This document shows positions 55,051 through 64,000 of a DNA stretch of 64,000 nt, in pieces (position 1 is the first letter of the stretch; each line of letters begins with the position of its first letter). Location: positions 299,175 to 363,174 of the forward strand of contig BQMJ01000002.1 in assembly GCA_025991245.1 (NCBI GenBank). The letters run 5' to 3'. Made by a program: the position numbers and the translations under genes. The notes beneath the pieces were generated by a model that did no database searches, had not been told where the DNA came from, and saw only the letters and a list, made by a program, of their open reading frames with translations. The stretch is from Galdieria partita. Taxonomy: Eukaryota; Rhodophyta; Bangiophyceae; Galdieriales; Galdieriaceae.

Positions 55051-58000
55051 TTTCGAAAACGGACGTGAACAGAGTTTGTACACCCACTTTGAAGCATCTT
55101 TACGTCGTTGTTTGCTAATCTTACTTGACGAGGTCACTTGAAGGATGCAAATTCGAAACAAAACTTGGAAGAAAAGGAGCATCTGATGGGAAAAATTTTC
55201 ACAAAAGAGAGGCTTCGCAACTCGTCGGCATAGTGTATGTTTGGAATAGCTACCTTAGTCTTTTGTGCTCAAGTCTATAAATACTTAGCAGTTGACAGTT
55301 TGTGAGACACAGTTTTGGAAAGGATATTGTTTGAATAGTATTACTGTTGGCACTTAAATAGCCCCGTCTTTCTATTGGGAAATCACAACCAGTTATACAA
55401 CATACAATTCTATAAAAAGGCTGACAAGCACAAAGTATACAAACTGACAACTGTCCACGAAATTATGAATACATTGCTCATTTTAAACAGCGATTCTTTC
55501 AGCATATTAAATTACTCGACTGAGCAACATTCCTAGATATGCCCAAGATATTCCAGGATCTTCCTACGTTACAAAGCAAATTGAGCAGGACATGAATATT
55601 TTATTCTTGATGCCTTGTTTACTTGAACGATCGATCTTCATACTGGTGGGTGCGGTTGCCAAAATTTTATTTTCGTAGAAGTCTAGCTTCCGTGAATGAA
55701 TACAGGCTGAATTTCGTGACTAGTTAATTATACAAGAAGAACTCTAGCCAACATTTGGATTGTCATAATGATAAAAATGTCTGAAAGGCAAGGAATTTTT
55801 TCTATTCAATTGACAATAAAAAATGTACACGACACGTAATTTCTTTTATAGACAAATTATCTTGTCATTTATATACAAACGAGAGAGACTTTTAGCCAAG
55901 AAAGGAAGACAAACACCAACTGCAATACACAGTACCAAAAAGACCATTATAGAAGGAAAATACAATTGATAATATCTAAGAAATCGAATCTTGGCAATTT
56001 GGATATGCTTTAACCCAATTCAGGAGAGGCGAGAAACTCAACGTTTAGCCACTTTCAGTCACAGAGGTGTAAACAGAGAGACTTCAAAGAATCAACGCAA
56101 ATTTTTAAAACAAGGCAAAAACTAGAATTGATCATTCAAGTTTTACCAATCAGCCAATCAGAATTGTTCATAATTGGACAGAGCTGGGACCAATGCAGTA
56201 GAGCTATCACCCAACGCCAAAAAAGAAAGTTCTCGTATCGCTTCATAAGAAAAACTTTATTATGAAGAACAATTATACAAAAATGCTTCTAAGACCACAG
56301 TTTAAAAGAAAAGATTCAAACAACCCAATATCAATCAAAACAATACATAGTGATGCAAGACAATTGACATATCACAGAAACTTATTGAAGACAACATGTC
56401 CTTGTGAGAGTTCCACATAGAATATTCAATTGAAAAGAGAAAAAGAAAACCAAAAATTTCTGGCAAAAACAATATTAGCTCAAAACGAACTACTCAGCCA
56501 AAACAAGCACCAGAAGGAAATGAAATATTCTAAAATGTGGATTTCTTAGGACAAACACAATCAAATTTCTAAATTACAGGAAGTCTAAGAGAAGAAAAAG
56601 TTTGCGAATTTTATATAACCCAGTGGCGAATTAAAACAATTAGGAAAACATATAAAAGCGGACCATACAAAAAGTTCGGATTAAAATACATTAAAACTAT
56701 AAAGTTGTCTATAATGCACAATGCTGAAATCATTTCCAATTACACTGTGATGTGAAAGAGGAAAAAGATTAACATCAAAAACACCTAAAATAGTACCTGG
56801 AAAATATTACATATTCAAAAACCATACACACTCAACGAGAAGAAATGCAATTTTACAAAGAAACCTCTCTTCTTTACAAGAGACTAAATTAGAAAGTGAT
56901 ATCTGTGAAAACAATATTAGCAAATAGTATATAGAACCTTAGTAGATTGTGTTGCAAATGAAAAACTTGTTACATTGTAGATTTTACTAGGCAGAATTAG
57001 AATCCAAGCTGGGTCGTTGGGAAATCCTGTAAGAAGCTATTTGAGTTCACATGAGGGTTCATTGATTCATTTTCCCTCACTTTCCTCTATTGCCTTTTGG
57101 CTGTCATGGGCTGTGTTCTACGTAGCCAATTCTCGACAAAATTCAAAAATTCTTCGAAATTTTTTAAAGCAGATATTTGTGGAAAAAAAGTTGTAGAAAT
57201 TGGTTTGTGTATACTAATTTGTGTTTTCTTGTTTCATATGAACTTTTTCACGATTAGCCAAGAGTATGCTCCAACTGTCTAAAAAATGGCTAGAGTGCTA
57301 TTTATTTGCAAATATAAAAATAAGTAGTGGTCGAAATCAACAGAAATGGAGGAGTAAAAGAATCGAACTTACCAAGCTCTTCTTTTATACTCCATTGTCC
57401 TCTGGTAAAGTTGAGGAAAGACCAACGATTGATTTAAAATCTCCATGGTGCATTTTTGCATACATGACATAGTTGGAAATTCTTGAGTCAGTTTGCCAGC
57501 TAGTACACCAGAATAATTACAAGTGGAGCTTTTTCTGCAGTGTCCCAAATACCACAGTATTTCAAGTTGAGCCGTTAACAAAGACTGCTAGTCTCAATCT
57601 TGCTCTTGCTCCCTATTAGAACATAGAAATGAATATGTGCCTCAGTAGAAGGCATTCATTTAATTTCTATTCACCAAGTACCGATTTAGACGCTAGAAAA
57701 GTATGAAAAGCAAAACGCATTGAAATTTCTTATGGTAATAATGGAAGAAATAGAATTTCGACTGGAGGACTTCCCAAACAAAGAGTTTCAAATAGAAAAT
57801 TCTAGAGAAAAGAGCTAGGAAGAAACCAAAATATTAAGCAATGCATACTAAAAGACTGAAAAAGTATTTAAAGATAAGAAAACAAAGAATAACAAATTGA
57901 TTGTGGAGAAAAAGAGAGAAAGTACAATGTGACCAATAAGGAAAGATGCCACGCAGTGATATAATCTTCTAATAGTTATCGCGCAAAGTATTGACCAGGT

Positions 58001-61000
58001 AGACATAAAGCAACAAGAAAGAGGAAGAACAGCAGACATTATGGAATATTAATGTTGTCATTGTTAAATGGTTCTTTCAATTGAAAGCGTTCTTTATGGC
58101 ATATGTATGGTATGGCTTACTTTTGGTCGAATATGGATATAATATCACCAAAGTAGCAGTTTAGTATACGAAGATACTCACAGAATGAAATAAGGAATAT
58201 AAATGTATCAGAAAACGTAAAAAACTGCTTTATCGGATGGCTAAATGATAAATAAGACACCACAAAGAAACACAAGGCGATAAAAGGTTGTACCCTTAAA
58301 ACTACTGTCAATGAATTGAGAATGACTGTGATTTGGTAGATTCCGAGCAAAGATGTTTCAGAAAACGGAGCCGATTTAGTTTAGCAACATTTCAAGTAAA
58401 TAATGAGTTATGTTAGCTCCAAACAAATGATAACGTTTCCTCAGTCAAAAGCGGTACAATTGCACGAGTATGTTAGGGAATGAAGATTCATAGGCGAAAT
58501 TGAATTGACACGAATGGATCAACAAGCAAAAAAAACTTCGAAACTACTGAATATGAAAGCAACAAGGTAAGTCAAAATATGTGAATTATTAAATAATTCT
58601 TTGCTTTATAACATTGGTTTCAAGAGAACATAATTCATTGAAGGAAAACGCATGATGTATGTCAGGGGACAATAGACAATTCTTTTTTTATTGGACCTTT
58701 GTAACTTTTCTTTCTTTCGTGCACTTATAGACTAATAAATGAACGATAAAGATATCGATTTTGAAAATAACCCATAGAGAAAAGAAAGACAGCCAGAGAA
58801 ATAGAATCTCTAGAAAGTTGAAGAATTCTCATATACTACTTGTCTTTATTGAATAAGTATATCTCTGATTGTTTTCTTCAACGGACATTGATCGATAACG
58901 AAAAAGATAGTAAGAAGAGGTGTCCAAAATGCATGTTCAACGAAAAATCTACTATATCCTTCGTCGAAAACAATTCAGTACTTTTGTAAACTTAAATACT
59001 CAAAAGAAATTTTATATATTTAATTAGAAAAACAAAAACAACAGGATGATTTCAAAGAACAAGAATCAAAATGCTACCAACTCATGGAGGAAAAGTGCTT
59101 TTGAGAGATATGTTTCAATACAAGCTGTTATTCAAAGCATAGTCAAACTGACATAAAGCATATAATATCCAAGTTGCTATAAGCCTACATTGAATTTTTG
59201 TGGCTAGATTGCTAGCGGTTTAATTCATTTGAGGCTTTTTAGTGGCAAAAGCTTGGCATGCTTCATATTCCTTATATATATCAACAGTACAATTCGTGTA
59301 TAATATTATACCGATAATCATAAAATAGAACACAGTGGATCCAGTTACCATAAGAAAGCAAAACAACTTTTTAAAAGAAGGTTTCCGATAAAAGATACCA
59401 CATAGTAGCAACTAACAGTTGCAAGATTCTACTTTTCGAAAAACTGTCGCTTTTCAATATCGAAAACGACTATAGTGAAACAAGCCATGCAATAGTTAAC
59501 TGTAAAAGTTACTAAATTTAGATTTCGCAATATATCAAATTCATAACCAAATTGCTCAGCTCCCCCCAAAAATAAAAACTTCAATAAAAGTGAAACAAAT
59601 GGAACAATTCGATATCGCTTACATGCAATACAAATACAACTGTGGGGGGTGATTCCAAAAATTTCAAAGGACGAATTACTTTGTCACTCGAGATAAATTG
59701 GCAAAATCACAAAAATCTTCAAGAATCTTGACACAATTTCACAAGTATTGTGACCAAATCTAAACCACTTCATTTTATACTCTATTAGATTCTTTTACGA
59801 CGATCTAGTGAATTGAGAAAAACACATGCTTTTTAGAAAAAAAAATGAAAATTCGTGTCTTTTCAAAAAAATCAGTTTAACTGTTTTTCTAAAATGATCC
59901 ACGGTTCATTAGAAGAGCAATAAAAATATCGTCTCGAATAGAGTCTATGACAAAAAGGGAGAATTTAGGGAGGTCGACCCAAGTGAAAAAATTATAGAAT
60001 TTCGATACATTATTTGTCCATTATGGCATCAGTACTTCTAGTTGTTCTCAGGAGTAAGCAATAGGTGGCAATGCGAAATTTAGTAAAAAGAAAAGTAGAA
60101 CAAATCTCCTATAGAAAAAATCAATATATTCTCACCTCGAACAGTTTTGCATATGTGAAATAGAACCTAGGAAAACTTCATTACACATTCAAGGATTATA
60201 AGACATAAAACGCACAAGAAAAACAGACAGTAGTACTAGAAGAGAAATGATCAAACAAGTGAACTTTCTAAAATGTGAACAAAGAGATTAAAAGACAATT
60301 GAATCTTCAAGCTCATTCATTCTTATAAAATAACGATAGAACAAAAATCTGTGGCATAAGAGTGCACACTGAAAAGCCGACAAAGAGATTCAGAATTTGA
60401 CATTGTAGAGAATAGATACAAGGCGGCTCGAAAAGTTTACCAAAACACAAAGTATTGCTTTCGAGAATCTAAGAATAGCATAAGCACTGTTTACTTTTTT
60501 CTAAATATGTATACCGATACTATATTTCAAGTAAGGCTACTCAAAGAATGAAGCAAGCAGTGTCTCAAGACCATCAAAAAGCAGAAACGACTTACCAAAT
60601 GGTTAAATTTTAATAGCATTGCACCGTAGAATACAATAAAATGACCAAATAACAATACTTAGAATTTTGCTACATAAGACAAATTTCTAAAAACGATTCT
60701 AATAAGGTAAGGTTCAACCATGAAGATCTCGGCGAAACATTGAAACAAAAGTTTCGAAATTATCCATATTGAAAGCTTATTATTATGTATGTACTGAAGA
60801 CAGCAGCGATCTTAATAGGAAAAATCAATAAACAAAGAACTTCATCTCTACAATGTAGTACCTATATGAGAAGACAAATTCAACGAAAAAGCTACTATGT
60901 CACCAAGGCAAAAAAATTTAAAAAAATTCCAAAACTTGTGACAACAGTTAAAAAAAAGAAAAAGATTTCAGCACTTCATTTTCAGTTTTATTGCATTGGC

Positions 61001-62854
61001 AATGTGAAACGGTATTGAAGAGAAGTTTATGCAATATATCAAAGGAGAATAGGCAATTTTTGCATTACCAGTTTAGGACTTTCATTATACGGTTTACTAA
61101 AGGAACCATACCAAAACCAATTTTAAGAAAAAAGCCATAGAAAAAACCTTTAGAGAAATAAAAACTTGGGAATATATTGAGGAATTTTTAAGTACCAATT
61201 GTTCTTTACATCATCGGTACCATGAATCTGTCCTCGTCAGGCAGATATTTCTCGACCTTGTGAAACGAAGTTAAAAAGTTACAGCAATCTGCTCACAGAG
61301 AAAAAATATACAATACCTTTGATGAAAGGGAATTTAGTAACTATATCACATAGAAATACAGAAGAAAAAATGTTTTTTTTCTCATTGGAGCAAAAATTAG
61401 TAAAAAGGAGTGACAATCCTTGAACACAGCAATGAAAGCAGCAAAATACAAAGAAATGGAAATGTTACATAGTGGCAGATTATTCTAATTTTGCGACGAC
61501 TTGTTCGCGTACATTGCTTGCGCCTTAAACGTCACCAGAAGGGTATCATTTGAACGAACCACCTGGAATCTCAAAACGACACAAAAGTAGCAGAAAAAAT
61601 TGTGTATTCTTAATAAAATTCGAACTAAAGAAGGAATGTAAAAAACTAACTCCAGTTTTCAATCCAAAAAAAGTTTAAACAAAATGTAGCTGACAGGAAA
61701 CCAAACTTGGTCAGTAGCACAGCAAGCAAAAAAATAAAACAAAACGTAACTATTCTTTGTGCAGAAAAGCATAAATAAGAAACCGGACATAAACAATTCT
61801 CTCTGCCCACTAAAACTTTGAGACTACTAGAGCTCAGTGAATTGAAAAACTACGTATGTCCAGGACGAAAGCAACAATCATCTTTTCGTCATTTTGGTTT
61901 TATTAGCCTTCATTCGGGTATAATTTCATGTTAAATATGCATATTGACCTAAAAGTTCAAATACTATTGGAATATATTAACATGGTGAATCAAGGAAAAT
62001 TCATCCAATATAAGAAAACAAAAAGATACTTCACCAATTAGATTCGTCACAAAAACCACATAAAGCAAAGTATCCGAATATGAGAAAGAGCTATTAACTT
62101 ACTGTGCAACTGTTTCAATCAAGAACGAAGTTAATGATGCCAATAATAACAAAAAAGCAACCATTCAAGAAAAATGCTCACAATTTCTAAACAGCTCAAA
62201 ATTTCGAATTATTCCAAAGCAACAGAGAAATTCCTTAACTCAAAAGGGCTTTGAATTAAAAATCGCATCCTAAAATTTTAACTAAATACCCGTAGAAAAC
62301 AACAAATACAAACATACGCAGAAATAGCACACAAGGCAAGTCATTTGATCGTTGGCAAAACAAGAAGCACAGTTTGAGAATTAAGTACATTTACGAAATT
62401 AAAAGAAAAATTGAAGGTCCTGATAGAACCAATTCGCTTTCTTTCTCCAATGCATCGTGATAACAAGAAACTGATAAATCTTAAAAAGCGAATGACTTAG
62501 TACAGAACAATAGCAATTTCTTTTCAGGGTTGATTAATTTTTTTTAATTTTATTACAGCTTCTAACAAAAGTCACATACTATAGAAAGAAACTAACAGGA
62601 TAGAAAAAGGAACATTCATCCAACAGAATAAAGCAAAAGGAACCTTCATCCAATGAATACAGCTTCACAAGAATAAGTAAAAACCAGCAAAAAAAAAGCT
62701 TTGATAAATGGCTCCACAACCAAAACAATGAAAAACGACGGTTTCAAGGCAACAATCATCCCAAAAAAATTTTCAATCAACACGACACGACAAAAAATGC
62801 CTAAATAAATAAAGGACAATCATTAGAAAAGCAAATTAAAACCATTCTTTTCTT

Positions 62855-63485
62855 TTCCAAGTACTCATGCCATATACCTCAAATTCAGATATAAGAAAAA
62901 GAATATCCCGCAAGAAAAGTCGTCAGGACGCCAAGAAGCACTCAGTAACATTTTTTACTCAACGTATTATACTAGAATAAAAGCAAACGTAAAAGGCTTC
63001 ATAGAATTAAGAAACTTTCTTTTGAAATGCAATAAAGAGAAAAAATGCAGTAAATTGTAAAATATGTGTAGGCTTGCAGAAGGGAGTGGGCATTTTTCTT
63101 TCTTATTCAAGTCTCACTGAAGGATTATTACTGGGTAAAAAAAGTGCCTCAACAAAAAGAAGACAATCAACAATGGAACGCAAAATATAAACTTTCTCTA
63201 TTCGCTTTCAAGTATTTATGCAATAAACCTCAAATACAATTATAAGAGACAAATATCACATAAGAAAAGTCGCCCGAACGCCGAAAAACACTCAGTAAAA
63301 TTTGTGACTCATTATACTTGACAACAAACAAAAGTAAGAGGCTACATACAATTATGGGACTTTCGTTTGAAATGCAACTAAGAGAAAAAAATGCAGCAAA
63401 TTGTAAAATATGTGTAGGCCGACAGGAGGAAGTTGGCATTTTTCTTTCTTATTCAGGTTTTAGTGAGGGATTATTATTAGGGTCT
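62855..63485 (+). repeat. Telomere-adjacent tandem duplication (~350-bp unit)
   Basis: Two head-to-tail copies: about 62858-63205 and 63209-63485. Matching words in order are CAAGTACTCATGC/CAAGTATTTATGC, CCTCAAAT, AAGAAAAGTCG, AACGCC/GACGCC, CACTCAGTAA, TTTGAAATGCAA, AAATTGTAAAATATGTGTAGG and GGCATTTTTCTTTCTTATTC. The offset is 351 at the left and about 346 at the right, so a few indels separate them. The second copy runs directly into the telomere array. Confidence 0.85.
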
Positions 63486-63490
63486 ACAAG

Positions 63491-64000
63491 TGGTTTACTA
63501 TTAGGGTTTATTAGGGTTTATTAGGGTTTATTAGGGTTTATTAGGGTTTATTAGGGTTTATTTAGGGTTTATTAGGGTTTATTTAGGGTTTATTTAGGGT
63601 TTATTAGGGTTTATTAGGGTTTATTAGGGTTTATTTAGGGTTTATTAGGGTTTATTAGGGTTTATTAGGGTTTATTAGGGTTTATTAGGGTTTATTAGGG
63701 TTTATTAGGGTTTATTAGGGTTTATTAGGGTTTATTTAGGGTTTATTAGGGTTTATTAGGGTTTATTAGGGTTTATTTAGGGTTTATTAGGGTTTATTAG
63801 GGTTTATTTAGGGTTTATTTGGTTTATTTAGGGTTTATTAGGGTTTATTTAGGGTTTATTTAGGGTTTATTAGGGTTTATTTAGGGTTTATTAGGGTTTA
63901 TTTAGGGTTTATTAGGGTTTATTTAGGGTTTATTTAGGGTTTATTAGGTTTATTAGGGTTTATTAGGGTTTATTAGGGTTTATTAGGTTTATTAGGGTTT
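63491..64000 (+). repeat. Telomere array, (TTTATTAGGG)n with TTTATTTAGGG variants
   Basis: About 50 near-perfect units of a decamer TTTATTAGGG interspersed with an undecamer TTTATTTAGGG, plus rare defects (TTTATTTGG near 63820, TTTATTAGG near 63950 and 63990). The G-rich strand reads 5'->3' toward the right end, as expected at a right telomere. The proximal edge (GGTTTACTATTAGGG) is degenerate. The unit is longer than the common TTAGGG or TTTAGGG and mixes two lengths, implying slippage or pausing on the telomerase template (inference). Confidence 0.97.

Larger units (their letters stand above)
51600..62850. other. Gene-free, very A+T-rich subtelomeric repeat region
   Basis: Apart from the repeat copies listed separately, I find no gene. 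Dispersed similarity is visible. For example, about 51700-51960 (GACAGTAGTAATAGAA, GTAAGAGTACACATTG, GAAGCCGACCAAGTGATTC) parallels about 60215-60440 (GACAGTAGTACTAGAAG, ATAAGAGTGCACACTG, AAAGCCGACAAAGAGATTC), and short words recur at 58.9 and 60.9 kb (CAACGAAAAATCTACTAT versus CAACGAAAAAGCTACTATG). ORFs are short and none carries motifs. The content is typical of subtelomeric repeat arrays. Confidence 0.6.

Noticed and set aside
1-64000. CRISPR arrays, bacterial operons or insertion sequences
   Set aside because: No regularly spaced short repeats, no transposase frames with terminal repeats, and the gene structure is clearly eukaryotic.

Overview
The window looks like one chromosome end of a unicellular red alga of the Cyanidiophyceae, most likely a Galdieria species (inference). 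Supporting signs are dense nuclear genes, many short GT-AG introns of about 48-62 nt whose removal restores conserved proteins, plastid-type genes (organellar glycyl-tRNA synthetase, thylakoid-lumen-type FKBP), several sugar/amino-acid transporters, and a multicopy ATPase family of the kind reported in Galdieria. The last ~510 bases are a telomeric array with its G-rich strand running towards the right end, so the window reads from chromosome interior (left) to right telomere.

Region 1 (1-30 kb) is a compact, ordinary eukaryotic gene block. In order: ISY1 (3' part), BORCS8-like, bacterial-type GlyRS (alpha+beta fused), an unknown coiled protein, PEX13-like, an MFS sugar transporter, an unknown protein, an AAAP amino-acid permease and a second MFS sugar transporter in divergent orientation, exportin-1 with 20 exons, an alpha-amylase homologue that has lost its catalytic residues, a plastid-type membrane protein head-to-head with COP9 signalosome subunit 4, an unknown protein, Hikeshi/OPI10, an FKBP, TRAPPC4, MPDU1 and an unknown one-TM acidic protein. 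I rebuilt exon coordinates by hand from splice signals and reading frame.

Region 2 (30-36 kb) is gene-poor. It holds a 5S rRNA gene at 32881-32996 and the decayed remains of a protein gene (about 33.5-35.4 kb) with a possible Crinkler/RHS-type NTPase signature.

Region 3 (36-50 kb) is a subtelomeric cluster of P-loop NTPases. Three are intact and intron-less: A at 38874-40985 (+), B at 41764-43881 (-) and C at 46942-49605 (-). With them lie a frameshifted pseudogene of C (36.2-38.7 kb), a fossil of the A/B N-terminus joined to an unrelated 109-residue ORF (45.5-46.0 kb), and a tiny N-terminal fossil (45.1 kb). Each intact protein carries a Walker A (GSGKT/S), a Walker B ending DE, a TGGVP motif typical of archaeal-ATPase/STAND-like NTPases, and a C-terminal region with a PD...AxK pattern resembling a degenerate PD-(D/E)XK nuclease fold. 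C also ends in a probable SAM domain. This is the best candidate for a poorly described system.

Region 4 (49.6-63.5 kb) has no convincing gene. It is very A+T-rich and made of diverged repeats, ending in a ~350-bp tandem duplication next to the telomere. The telomere unit is TTTATTAGGG with TTTATTTAGGG variants.
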